Below, in pieces: positions 39,914 through 46,920 of a DNA stretch of 46,920 bases (position 1 is its first letter; every line of letters begins with the position of its first letter). The notes under the pieces were generated by a model, which ran no database searches, was not told where the DNA came from, and was given only the letters and a program-made list of their open reading frames with translations. The position numbers and the translations under genes were made by a program. The DNA comes from Actinomadura physcomitrii. GTDB lineage: Bacteria; Actinomycetota; Actinomycetes; Streptosporangiales; Streptosporangiaceae. The stretch is from NCBI RefSeq assembly GCF_008923205.2, contig NZ_WBMS02000028.1, positions 1 through 46,920 on the forward strand. The letters run 5' to 3'.

Positions 39914-41071
39914 ATGGACGCCGGCAGGCCCGAGGAGCCACAGCAGCACGGTTGGGATCGGCACGTCGCGGGGTCCGAGCGGCACGGGGCACCCGAGCAG
40001 CCCGCAGCGGCGGGACACGCCGGAGCAGCCGAGCAGCCCGTTCTCACCCCGCCCGGACGGCAGCACGCGCAGCCGCAGGCAGACGCGCACGGGCAGCGGC
40101 CGCACGGGGCGTGGCAGGAGCCCGAAGGCTGGCCCGCGATGCCCGCGGCAGGAGCGGGCACCGGAGCAGGCGCAGGCGCGGCGGGACCGCCGCACTGGGG
40201 CATGCCGCCCACCGAGGCGGCCGAGCCGTTCCGCCGGGGCCCGATGTGGACGGCCCGGCAGAAGATCGCGGCACTCGTCGCGGGGGCCGCGCTGGCGGTC
40301 GGCGCGGGCGGTGCGGGCGCGGCCATGGCGGTGGCGTTCACCGACCACGGCACCGTCTACTCCAGCCCGGTCGCGGTGTCCGGCGCGTCGAGCAAGGCGA
40401 GCACGACCGCGCAGGTCGCGGCCGCCGTGCAGCCGAGCGTCGTGTCGATCACGAGCCGGTCGCAGATGAGCGAGAGCGAGGGGTCCGGGGTGATCCTGCG
40501 CTCGGACGGCGTGATCATGACGAACGCGCACGTCGTGTCCGACGGCGGGCAGCTGTCGGTGAAGTTCAGCGATGGCAGGACGGCGAACGCGACGCTGCTC
40601 GGCGCCGACACCGCGAACGACATCGCGGTGATCAAGGCCCAGGGCGTGTCCGGGCTGAAGCCCGCGACGCTCGGCGACAGCGGCAGGCTCGCGGTCGGCG
40701 ACTCGGTCCTCGCGGTCGGGAACCCGCTCGGGCTGAGCGGGTCGGTGACGTCCGGCATCGTCAGCGCGCTCGGGCGCCAGGTCCAGGAGGGCGACTCCGG
40801 CGGCGGCGAGCAGGGCCTGCCGCCGGGCCTGCAGGGACGGCTGTCCCAGCAGCAGCAGGCCGTCATCGAGAACGCGATCCAGACCGACGCGGCGATCAAC
40901 CCCGGCAACTCGGGCGGCGCGCTGGTGAACAGCGCCGGCCAGGTGATCGGGATCAACACCGCGATCGCCACGTCCGGCAGCAGCTCGGGCAACATCGGGG
41001 TCGGCTTCGCGATCCCGATCGACCAGGCGAAGAAGTCCGCCGACAAGATCATCGAGAGCGCGTCGGCCTAG
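39914..41071 (+). CDS. Membrane-anchored HtrA-like trypsin protease without PDZ domain
   Basis: This 385-residue S1C-family protease has a Gln/His/Pro-rich cytoplasmic N-terminus (1-115), a transmembrane helix (about 118-140) and an outer trypsin-like domain with His206 (TNAHVV), Asp236 (ANDIAVI) and Ser333 (GNSGGAL). It ends at FAIPIDQAKKSADKIIESASA, just where a PDZ domain begins in PepD/HtrA proteins, so the PDZ is absent. The ATG follows GAGGGAG. It is divergent from the two-component genes and is probably one of their targets, like pepD beside mprAB in mycobacteria. Confidence 0.9.
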   Translation: MDAGRPEEPQQHGWDRHVAGSERHGAPEQPAAAGHAGAAEQPVLTPPGRQHAQPQADAHGQRPHGAWQEPEGWPAMPAAGAGTGAGAGAAGPPHWGMPPTEAAEPFRRGPMWTARQKIAALVAGAALAVGAGGAGAAMAVAFTDHGTVYSSPVAVSGASSKASTTAQVAAAVQPSVVSITSRSQMSESEGSGVILRSDGVIMTNAHVVSDGGQLSVKFSDGRTANATLLGADTANDIAVIKAQGVSGLKPATLGDSGRLAVGDSVLAVGNPLGLSGSVTSGIVSALGRQVQEGDSGGGEQGLPPGLQGRLSQQQQAVIENAIQTDAAINPGNSGGALVNSAGQVIGINTAIATSGSSSGNIGVGFAIPIDQAKKSADKIIESASA

Positions 41072-41196
41072 GGGCTCACCGGGGAGCGCCGTCCCGTCCA
41101 TGCTCTGGGGGGAGCGGGCGGGCGGGCGGCGGCCCCGGTGTGCGGGGCCGTTCCCAGACCGGGCCGGGTACTGGGGGCGGCTCCGGCATGGGAGAG

Positions 41197-41230
41197 CGGC
41201 CGCGTGACCTACCTGTGGGTCACGCGGCCG
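41197..41230. terminator. Bidirectional hairpin terminator
   Basis: A perfect 12-13 bp stem (GGCCGCGTGACC / GGTCACGCGGCC with one flanking C-G pair) and an 8-base loop lie between the convergent protease and MpaB-family genes. Confidence 0.75.
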
Positions 41231-41247
41231 TTGCCATGGTCGGAACG

Positions 41248-42081
41248 TCAGCTGGACGGAATGCGGAGCGTCGGACGGCGACCGGCCGTCACCTTCGCCA
41301 GCATCTTCCGCGTCGAGCGGAGGTAGTACTCGCGGGGCAGCGTCCGGACGCGCACCGGCAGCCGCGGATACACCGCCGACAGCGTCCCCATCAGCAGCCG
41401 GAACCGCAGCTCGCGCGCCCGGGTCCACTTCCAGCCGTACTGCTCGCGGATCGGCGCCGGCATCAGGCCGGCGGTGATCAGCCGGATCGCCGCCAGCCCA
41501 GGCGCGTTCAGCGGGCCGCCCGGCAGCCGCGGATTGAGCACCTGGTCCGCGATCGCCCGGGACGCGTCGCTGATCTTCAGGCTGCTGAGCATGCCGGCGT
41601 AGTACACGCGGAAGTCCCGGTACGTCGCGGGCAGCCGCCCTTCCGGGCAGCCCAGGATCGTCGCGTAGACCTTGGTCTGGCCGTAGAACTCCGCTAGCTC
41701 GTCCTCGGTGAACGTCCGGCGGAACAGCAGCTGGTAGAACTGCGCGGCGACGGCGAAGAGCGTGGCCGCGACCCACACCTGCAGCTCCGGGTCGTTCGCC
41801 CGGTACCCGGGGCCGGTGACCTGGTCGTGCCCCCGGGTGACGAGGGCGCTGAAGGTCTCCGCCTCCTCCCGCGTCCCGAACTGCACCGCGTAGAGCCAGC
41901 CCATGGTGTTGCGCAGCCGCCGCAGCGGGTCCTCGGCGGTGTAGCTGTGGTCGTACACGCCCTGCGCGACCTGCGGGTGCGCGGTCTGCAGCAGCGACGC
42001 GGCGCCGCCCGCCGCGATGAGCGCGCCCTCCCGGGTGATGTGGCGGATGAGGTCGCCGTCGCGGAACAGTCCTTCGGTCAT
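41248..42081 (-). CDS. MpaB-family (DUF2236) oxygenase
   Basis: This 277-residue protein of the oxygenase MpaB / DUF2236 family, which also includes latex-clearing rubber oxygenase, belongs to a heme-binding helical fold. It contains GGAASLLQTAHPQVAQGVYDHS with the conserved His residues, RLRNTMGWLYAVQFGT and GYRANDPELQVWVAATL. The substrate is unknown. There is no signal peptide. A near-palindrome 14 bases upstream of the ATG looks like a TetR operator. Confidence 0.85.
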   Translation of the reverse strand: MTEGLFRDGDLIRHITREGALIAAGGAASLLQTAHPQVAQGVYDHSYTAEDPLRRLRNTMGWLYAVQFGTREEAETFSALVTRGHDQVTGPGYRANDPELQVWVAATLFAVAAQFYQLLFRRTFTEDELAEFYGQTKVYATILGCPEGRLPATYRDFRVYYAGMLSSLKISDASRAIADQVLNPRLPGGPLNAPGLAAIRLITAGLMPAPIREQYGWKWTRARELRFRLLMGTLSAVYPRLPVRVRTLPREYYLRSTRKMLAKVTAGRRPTLRIPSS

Positions 42082-42094
42082 GGCGATCAGTGTA

Positions 42095-42108
42095 AGTAAG
42101 CACTTGCA
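42095..42108 (-). promoter_or_regulatory. Candidate TetR-type operator upstream of the MpaB-family gene
   Basis: AGTAAG-CA-CTTGCA reads TGCAAG-TG-CTTACT on the other strand, a near-perfect palindrome typical of TetR-family sites. It could block the promoter of the minus-strand gene. Confidence 0.35.
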
Positions 42109-42176
42109 GGACGCGCGCCCCGGGGTGGCGGAAAACCGGACGACATGATCGTTCCCGGCCGGGGATAATCGGGGGC

Positions 42177-42602
42177 ATGCCCGACGACATCCACGTCCGC
42201 GGCTCGGTCTCCATCCCGGAGTCCGAGCTCGGCTGGCGTTTCTCCCGCTCCTCGGGACCCGGCGGGCAGCACGTCAACACCAGCGCGACGGCCGCCGAGC
42301 TGTCCTTCGACGTCGCCGCGTCCCCATCCCTGCCCGAGCCGCTCAAGGCGCGCGCGCTGGAGCGGCTGTCGGGACGGCTCGTCCGGGGCGTCCTGACGAT
42401 CCGCGCCGAGGAGTACCGCTCCCAGATGCGCAACCGCGAGGCCGCCCGGGCGCGGCTCGGCGCGCTGCTGGCCGAGGCCACGGCCCCGCCGCCGAAGAAG
42501 CGCATCCCCAAGGAGGTGCCGCGCGGCATCAACGAGCGGCGCTTGGAGAACAAGAAGCGCCGCTCCGACATCAAGCGCCAGCGCTCCCGCCGCTGGGACT
42601 GA
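42177..42602 (+). CDS. arfB: ArfB, ribosome-rescue peptidyl-tRNA hydrolase
   Basis: This 141-residue protein has the release-factor GGQ motif (Gly29-Gly30-Gln31 in SSGPGGQHVNT). A basic C-terminal tail (INERRLENKKRRSDIKRQRS) enters the mRNA channel of stalled ribosomes. It hydrolyses peptidyl-tRNA on non-stop complexes. It is a stand-alone gene. The 261-base gap that follows (42603-42863) is relatively AT-rich and shows no gene or recognised riboswitch. Confidence 0.92.
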   Translation: MPDDIHVRGSVSIPESELGWRFSRSSGPGGQHVNTSATAAELSFDVAASPSLPEPLKARALERLSGRLVRGVLTIRAEEYRSQMRNREAARARLGALLAEATAPPPKKRIPKEVPRGINERRLENKKRRSDIKRQRSRRWD

Positions 42603-42863
42603 GCACCCCACTTCGTGGCGAATTGCCAGAAATAAGCCATTCGGCCGCAATGCCGGGGCGGCATTCGCGCCGATCGGCCACGGAAACCCGGCAACTGCGA
42701 AAGCGACGGCAAATTCGGCTGATCACGCGCGGATCCGCCGATGTTTGCTTCTCCGGACTGACGGAATGACCTGCGCGGTTCCCTCGGCGAGCGCCGCGGG
42801 GCCGTGCCGCGGACGCACGCACGCCCGCGGACAGCAGATCACCCAGAAACGGAGCAAAATAGA

Positions 42864-43934
42864 ATGAGATGGACCATCGCGGGCCCGGCCGGCGTCGTCG
42901 CCGCACTGACCGGACTCGCCCCCTTCGCACTCGCGGGACAGGCGTCGGCGCAGGACGGCGCCTCCGGGCACGGGCACCGCACTCACGTCGTGCGTCCGGG
43001 ACACTCGATCCAGGCGGCCGTCGACCGGGCCCGGCCCGGCGACACCATCCGGCTCCTCCGCGGCACCTACTACGGGAGCGTCCTGGTCAAAAAGCGCCTC
43101 ACCATCCGCGGCGCCGGCGACAAGACCGTCCTGCGGCCCGGACGCACCGACCACTGCGCCGCCGCCCAGGCGCCCGGCACCGGCATCTGCGTCATCGGCC
43201 GGCCCGGCCATCCCGTCAAAGGCGTCACGATCAAGTGCCTGACGGTGAAGAAATTCAAGAAGAACGGCATCTTCGGCAACTTCACCGACCGCCTCACCGT
43301 CGAGCACGTCCTGGCCGCCGACAACGGCGAATACGGCATCTCGGAATTCAATTCGACCCGCGGCCGGTTCGCCCACGACTGGGCCGTGCGGAACGGCGAC
43401 GAAGCCGGCTTCTACGTCGGGGACATCGCCAACGCGCACGGCACGGTCGTCACCGCCAACCACGCCACCGGAAACGCCATCGGCCTGCTCGTCCGGCACG
43501 CCCGCAACGTCAAGGCGTGGGACAACGAACTCGTCGGCAACTGCACCGGCGTCGCCCTCGTCGACGACAGCCAGAAGGGCGGCCAGGGCAACACCAAGAT
43601 CTGGAAGAACAACATCTCGAAGAACAACCGGCAGTGCGCCCCGCACGAGGAGGTCCCGGCGCTCGGCGGCACCGGCGTGCTGTTCTTCGGCGGCGACCAC
43701 AACGTCGTCCAGAAGAACGTGGTGAAGGACAACCGGGGGAAGCTGCCCTACTCAGGTGGCATCGTGCTGTTCCCCGGAACACCGCCGCTGAACCGGCCCG
43801 CCCGCGACAACCTCGTCCAGTTCAACGTCGTCCGCGGCAACGCGCCGTTCGACCTGGTCGACAACAGCGGCAGCAAGACCAACCGGTTCCGCCACAACCA
43901 CTGCCGCACCTCCAACCCGGCCGGCCTCTGCTGA
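42864..43934 (+). CDS. Secreted right-handed beta-helix protein
   Basis: This 356-residue exported protein has a signal peptide (1-29, ending ASA) and repeating short strands typical of the parallel beta-helix, for example NGIFGNFTDRLTVEHVLAADNGEYGI, GNAIGLLVRHARNV and NVVQKNVVKDN. It opens with VVRPGHSIQAAVDRARPGDTIRLLRG, as in many NosD/pectate-lyase-like proteins. It has several Cys that may form disulfides outside the cell. The carbohydrate substrate, if any, is unknown. The ATG follows a GGAG site. Confidence 0.85.
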   Translation: MRWTIAGPAGVVAALTGLAPFALAGQASAQDGASGHGHRTHVVRPGHSIQAAVDRARPGDTIRLLRGTYYGSVLVKKRLTIRGAGDKTVLRPGRTDHCAAAQAPGTGICVIGRPGHPVKGVTIKCLTVKKFKKNGIFGNFTDRLTVEHVLAADNGEYGISEFNSTRGRFAHDWAVRNGDEAGFYVGDIANAHGTVVTANHATGNAIGLLVRHARNVKAWDNELVGNCTGVALVDDSQKGGQGNTKIWKNNISKNNRQCAPHEEVPALGGTGVLFFGGDHNVVQKNVVKDNRGKLPYSGGIVLFPGTPPLNRPARDNLVQFNVVRGNAPFDLVDNSGSKTNRFRHNHCRTSNPAGLC

Positions 43935-43949
43935 CCTGACCACCGCACC

Positions 43950-43990
43950 GGGAGACCGCGCGGGCGCCTCCAGCTCCCACGCGGTCTCCC
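43950..43990 (+). terminator. Terminator of the beta-helix gene
   Basis: A perfect 11-bp stem GGGAGACCGCG / CGCGGTCTCCC with a 19-base loop starts 15 bases after the stop. Confidence 0.75.
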
Positions 43991-44132
43991 CTCACACCCG
44001 CTTGTTCCGCGTGCTCCACCACGAGTGCTCTAGGCTGGGGTGGGACTCTTCCAGACACGTCACGACCGAGAATCCGCCGATGGGGCGAAGTGACCGTGCC
44101 TCACCGGTGCCGCCGAGCGCGAAGGACGGAGC

Positions 44133-44702
44133 ATGAGGGCATACGACCTGCTGCGCCCGACCGCAATCGCGATCATGGAACGTTTGGACGCTTATGGCGT
44201 GGAGCTGGACGACCAAGGGGTGCACGTCATGATGAGCCCGGTCAACCGGCACGAGCTGGCGATCGCGCGTCTGAGGCGGCAACTGGAAGCTCAGCTCGGC
44301 CCGGACATGCTGGCCCATGGCGGCACACCCGAAATCGACGATCCGGCAACGGGCCGGCTGCGCAGGCCGGACCTCGTCGTCGTCCCCGAGGCCGCACTCG
44401 AACGCCCCGGCCGGACGTATCTGCGGCCGGAGGACGTGGAACTGGTCGCCGAGGTGGTGTCCGTCCCCAACCCGGAGAACGACTACGAGAACAAGGCGGC
44501 CGACTACCCGGCCATGGGCATCCCGACCTACCTCATCATCGATCCGCGCAAGTCGACGGTGACGGTGCTCAGCGATCCGGGCTCCACGCCCGAGGGCCCG
44601 CGCTACCGCAGGCGCCACGATCATGTGTTCGGAGACCAGGTCGAGGCCGGCGGATACACCATCGACAGCGGTGCCTTCCTCCCTTACGAGGACGAGTCGT
44701 GA
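44133..44702 (+). CDS. Uma2-family (DUF820) endonuclease-like protein
   Basis: This 189-residue protein has the PD-(D/E)xK nuclease fold of Uma2: Asp80 (RRPDLVVV), Glu107 (VAEVVS) and Lys121 (NKAADYPAMGIPTYLIID). All are present, so it may be active. The biological role of the family is unclear. It is abundant in cyanobacteria and actinobacteria and often carried on mobile regions. AAGGACGGAGC precedes the ATG. There is no partner gene. Confidence 0.88.
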   Translation: MRAYDLLRPTAIAIMERLDAYGVELDDQGVHVMMSPVNRHELAIARLRRQLEAQLGPDMLAHGGTPEIDDPATGRLRRPDLVVVPEAALERPGRTYLRPEDVELVAEVVSVPNPENDYENKAADYPAMGIPTYLIIDPRKSTVTVLSDPGSTPEGPRYRRRHDHVFGDQVEAGGYTIDSGAFLPYEDES

Positions 44703-45029
44703 TCACCATGTCCCTGGGAACATCCGCCGCTTGAGACGGCCCGCGACCGCCTCGGCCGCCGCGTCCACGTCCGAGCACGGAGCCAGGACCTCCCCTCGTC
44801 CACGCTGCGCCTCGCCGTACACCCACCCACCGCCGCGAACGGCGCGGGCGCGGACCGCGAGCCCGACGTCCCGCACGTACACCCAGAGCAGAGGCACCGG
44901 CAGCGGGAACTCTTCGCGCCGGTACAGGCGGACGAACCGCCACCCGTCCGGTTCGAGCGCCACCGCGAGAGCCTCCAGGTGCCGCACCGCCGTCTCCGAC
45001 CGCCGCCGCGTGCGCGTCCCGGTCAGCAC
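44703..45029 (-). CDS. Hypothetical protein downstream of an ATP-binding protein
   Basis: This 108-residue basic protein has a central beta-rich segment (GWRFVRLYRREEFPLPVPLLWVYVRDVG) and a C-terminal helix ending RLKRRMFPGTW. I do not recognise the family. The GTG start overlaps the stop of the ATP-binding protein gene (7 bases), so the two are one unit. Its stop directly abuts the convergent Uma2 gene, leaving no space for a terminator. Confidence 0.6.
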   Translation of the reverse strand: MLTGTRTRRRSETAVRHLEALAVALEPDGWRFVRLYRREEFPLPVPLLWVYVRDVGLAVRARAVRGGGWVYGEAQRGRGEVLAPCSDVDAAAEAVAGRLKRRMFPGTW

Positions 45030-45466
45030 GCGCCCACCGCCTTGAGCGCGGCGCAGACCCACTTGCCGCGCGGACGCGTCTCCTCCACCCACGACCGGAC
45101 GGCCAGCGCGTCGACGATCGACAGCCCCCACCCGCCGTTGTCGTCGAAGTTCTCCTCCCGCAGATCGAGCGTCTCCAGGGAGAGTTCGACGCGACGCGGA
45201 GCCGGCCGCGCCGCGCACCCGTCCCACACTCCGAGGACGACCTCCCCGGCACCGAGCCCGACATGCACCTTGATCGTCTCGAGTCGCTCGGACGCCCGCA
45301 GCGCGTTCGCCACGAGTTCCCCCGTGATCGAAAGCGCATCGGGCACCATTTCCGGCATTTCCCATCCGATCAGCGCATGAGCAACCTGATCCCGCGCCAG
45401 CCCGGCAACCGCCAATGAGACCGGAAATGCCCGAGTAATCCGAGTTTGCCGTTCCGTCACTTCCAT
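45023..45466 (-). CDS. HATPase-type ATP-binding protein (RsbW-like)
   Basis: This 147-residue protein has a single HATPase_c_2 domain: N box in SITGELVANALRASE, G1-type WDGCAARP and G2 NGGWGLSIVDAL. Actinobacteria carry many such orphan anti-sigma-like kinases, usually beside XRE/DUF397 genes as here. The ATG at 45466 follows GGAGGTGG. It is divergent from the XRE gene with an inverted repeat between them. Confidence 0.85.
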   Translation of the reverse strand: MEVTERQTRITRAFPVSLAVAGLARDQVAHALIGWEMPEMVPDALSITGELVANALRASERLETIKVHVGLGAGEVVLGVWDGCAARPAPRRVELSLETLDLREENFDDNGGWGLSIVDALAVRSWVEETRPRGKWVCAALKAVGAC

Positions 45467-45491
45467 CACCACCACCTCCACCGAAATTTTC

Positions 45492-45509
45492 CTGTGAACC
45501 GAGTCACAG
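45492..45509. promoter_or_regulatory. Inverted repeat between divergent ATP-binding and XRE genes
   Basis: CTGTGA-n6-TCACAG is a perfect 6-bp inverted repeat in the 114-base intergenic region. It is a plausible operator for the adjacent XRE regulator. Confidence 0.45.
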
Positions 45510-45580
45510 ATTCCTCCGACACGGGACCGATGTCGCACGTACGCCGCGTTCTGAGAACATCTCGGAACAGGGGGAAGCTC

Positions 45581-46483
45581 ATGGCTCGCAAGCGATCACC
45601 CGAAGAACTCCCCAAGCCGCAGACCAACCTGCGGGACTTCACCGCCTACTACATGCGCTTCCAACGCACTCAGCGAGGACTATCCGGTGAGGCGCTCGGC
45701 CGGGTCATCGGCGCAGGCAAGTCCCAGGTGTCCCGAATCGAAACGGGAATCGACCGTCTGGACGCGAAGCAGGCGGCCCTGCTGGACAAGGCATGGAATA
45801 CCGGGCGGCTTTTCTCCTTGCTCGTCTGGTATGCCGCGGTCGGCCACGACCCCGCGTGGTTCGCCCAGTACGTGGAACTCGAACAACGCTCCGATATGCT
45901 GAGGCTCTACGAAGCCAATGTCATTCCGGGGATCTTCCAAACGCCGGAGTACGCCGATGCGCTACTGCGATCAGGCATCGAAGCCGACCCGGACCGACTC
46001 CTCGCCGACCGTCTCGAACGGCAGAATCTGCTGCTTCGGACACCTCCACCGCATGTCACGGTGATCCTTTCCCAGAACGCCCTCGACTGGCCCATCGGCA
46101 CGGCCGAGATCATGCGCGCGCAACTCGCTCGCCTCCTGGAGGAGGCTGAACGCGTCAACGTCGTCGTCCGAGTGATTCCGCGTTCGTGGGCGACCGGAGC
46201 CCACGCCGGTCTCGACGGCTCCTTCCATCTCATGAGCGGCGATGACTTCGGAGAGGTCGCCTACACCGAGTCCCCCGGCGCCGGACGCTTGGTGGCATCC
46301 CCGGCGGACGTGAGATCGTATGGCGTACGGTACGAGCGGATCAGCGCGATGGCGCTCGACGAAGGGGCGTCCTTCCAGATGATCCAGAGAATCATGGAGG
46401 AAACGCGATGTCCCTCCCAGCATGGCGAAAGTCGAGCCGCAGCGGAACACAGCAGGGTGCCTGCGTCGAGGTCAGCCAGCTGA
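45581..46483 (+). CDS. XRE-family regulator with DUF5753 domain
   Basis: This 300-residue protein has a helix-turn-helix (about 33-58, SGEALGRVIGAGKSQVSRIE) followed by the DUF5753 domain (about 85-270) containing EANVIPGIFQTPEYADAL and LDGSFHLMSGDD. Such proteins regulate or partner with adjacent DUF397 genes. The last 76 bases overlap the first DUF397 gene in another frame, giving a Ser/Arg-rich tail (ESRAAAEHSRVPASRSAS) that is probably not conserved. The ATG at 45581 follows GGGGGAAG. Confidence 0.88.
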   Translation: MARKRSPEELPKPQTNLRDFTAYYMRFQRTQRGLSGEALGRVIGAGKSQVSRIETGIDRLDAKQAALLDKAWNTGRLFSLLVWYAAVGHDPAWFAQYVELEQRSDMLRLYEANVIPGIFQTPEYADALLRSGIEADPDRLLADRLERQNLLLRTPPPHVTVILSQNALDWPIGTAEIMRAQLARLLEEAERVNVVVRVIPRSWATGAHAGLDGSFHLMSGDDFGEVAYTESPGAGRLVASPADVRSYGVRYERISAMALDEGASFQMIQRIMEETRCPSQHGESRAAAEHSRVPASRSAS

Positions 46484-46599
46484 CCAGCGGCGTCGGCGTC
46501 CGGGACAGCAAGAACCCGCAGCTCGGCCACCTCACCCTCGCCCCCGGCACGTTCGCCGACCTCATCGCGCGCGCCAAGCGCAACGAACTCGACCTCTAA
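46408..46599 (+). CDS. DUF397 protein, copy 1
   Basis: This 63-residue protein starts WRKSSRSGTQQGACVEV, the DUF397 signature, and contains GVRDSKNPQLGHLTLAPGTFADLIA. DUF397 proteins are encoded with XRE/DUF5753 regulators and take part in morphogenesis control in Streptomyces (for example BldB/WhiJ-related modules). It overlaps the XRE gene by 76 bases. Confidence 0.9.
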   Translation: MSLPAWRKSSRSGTQQGACVEVSQLTSGVGVRDSKNPQLGHLTLAPGTFADLIARAKRNELDL

Positions 46600-46647
46600 C
46601 CCCGCCCCCACGTTCGAGATGATCCAGAAGATCATGGAGGACATGCG

Positions 46648-46839
46648 ATGACCGTCCCCCTGTGGAGGAAGTCCAGCCACAGCGGTCCCGAGCAGGGGGA
46701 CTGCGTCGAAGTCGCCGACGTGGCCTCCGGCGTCGGCGTCCGGGACAGCAAGAACCCGCAGCTCGGCCACCTCACCCTCACCCCCGCTACGTTCGCCGAC
46801 CTCATCGCGCGCGCCAAGCGCAACGAACTCGACCTCTAA
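46648..46839 (+). CDS. DUF397 protein, copy 2
   Basis: This 63-residue paralogue of copy 1 is variable in the first half (WRKSSHSGPEQGDCVEV) and almost identical from VGVRDSKNPQ to the end. A stranded XRE-tail remnant lies just upstream. Tandem duplication with divergence of the N-terminal half could produce different partner specificity. Confidence 0.88.
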   Translation: MTVPLWRKSSHSGPEQGDCVEVADVASGVGVRDSKNPQLGHLTLTPATFADLIARAKRNELDL

Positions 46840-46860
46840 CCCCCACCTCCCTTCGTTGAG

Positions 46861-46913
46861 TTGTGGGGGGGGGGGGGGGGGTGGGGGGGGGGGGGCCCCC
46901 CCCCCCCCCCCCG
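46861..46913. other. Poly-G/poly-C run, probable assembly artefact
   Basis: The terminal bases are almost unbroken G then C homopolymers, unlike any other part of the window. This is typical of low-quality read ends at a contig edge and should not be interpreted. Confidence 0.8.
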
Positions 46914-46920
46914 AGACACC

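Larger units (their letters stand above)
46373..46839 (+). repeat. 240-bp tandem duplication of XRE tail plus DUF397
   Basis: The segment at 46373 (encoding FQMIQRIMEETR of the XRE protein, then the DUF397 gene) recurs 240 bases later at 46613 (FEMIQKIMEDMR, then the second DUF397 gene). The 3' halves of the two DUF397 genes are nearly identical in DNA. Confidence 0.85.

Noticed and set aside
42603..42863. Riboswitch upstream of the secreted beta-helix gene
   Set aside because: The 261-base leader is AT-richer, but I could not match it to the c-di-AMP (ydaO) or other known riboswitch cores; only a short ATGCC/GGCAT hairpin at 42650-42664 is visible.

Overview
The window is about 47 kb of a very GC-rich actinobacterial chromosome. 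A mycothiol synthase (MshD), the actinobacterial nitrogen regulator GlnR, a type VII secretion mycosin, XRE/DUF397 gene pairs and many GTG starts and 4-base ATGA/GTGA gene overlaps point to Streptosporangiales, probably a Thermomonosporaceae (Actinomadura-like) genome. The lineage is inferred from gene content only. No rRNA, tRNA, CRISPR array, transposase or prophage was seen.

Layout. 1-341: non-coding, with a cloverleaf-shaped inverted-repeat element and a short A-rich array. 342-4673 (minus): type VII secretion accessory genes (YbaB-like, EspC-like, a WXG-type protein, a frameshifted SUKH-type gene, mycosin MycP). 4748-8708: membrane proteins, including three overlapping single-pass proteins with DUF4352-like outer domains. 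8865-11310 (minus): a sulfur operon (thioredoxin, Cys-containing leader peptide, DUF4395, thiosulfate sulfurtransferase, SseC-like). 11374-13807 (minus): anti-sigma factor, ECF sigma factor, LmeA-like lipoprotein-type protein and MoaD. 14021-14737: GlnR.

15042-28769 is mostly phosphate acquisition. A PHO box precedes pstS-pstC-pstA-pstB, which runs with almost no gap into efeO-efeB and then a secreted phosphoesterase. Beyond it lie a small self-regulated membrane/HTH pair, mshD, a secreted 5'-nucleotidase, and the Pit phosphate transporter with its DUF47 partner. Two convergent gene ends here carry copies of a modular multi-hairpin repeat.

28986-36391: copper chaperone, small protein, a 1372-residue double-AAA protein, gamma-carbonic anhydrase, DivIVA-like coiled coil and peptide deformylase. 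36569-41071: an OmpR-type two-component system facing a membrane-anchored HtrA-like protease. Between them lie three sets of 11-bp-spaced TTCAGG repeats, a TetR remnant, and a strong terminator with no upstream plus-strand gene, which together suggest an unannotated small RNA. 41248-46839: MpaB-family oxygenase, ArfB, a beta-helix protein, an Uma2 nuclease and an ATP-binding/XRE/DUF397 block with a 240-bp tandem duplication. The last ~60 bases are G and C homopolymers and look like an assembly artefact.

The strongest undescribed candidates are the small RNA at about 39700-39816 with its two-component boxes, the modular hairpin element, the cysteine leader peptide, the pst-efeOB-phosphoesterase transcription unit, and the twin-operator leaderless operon near 24.2 kb.
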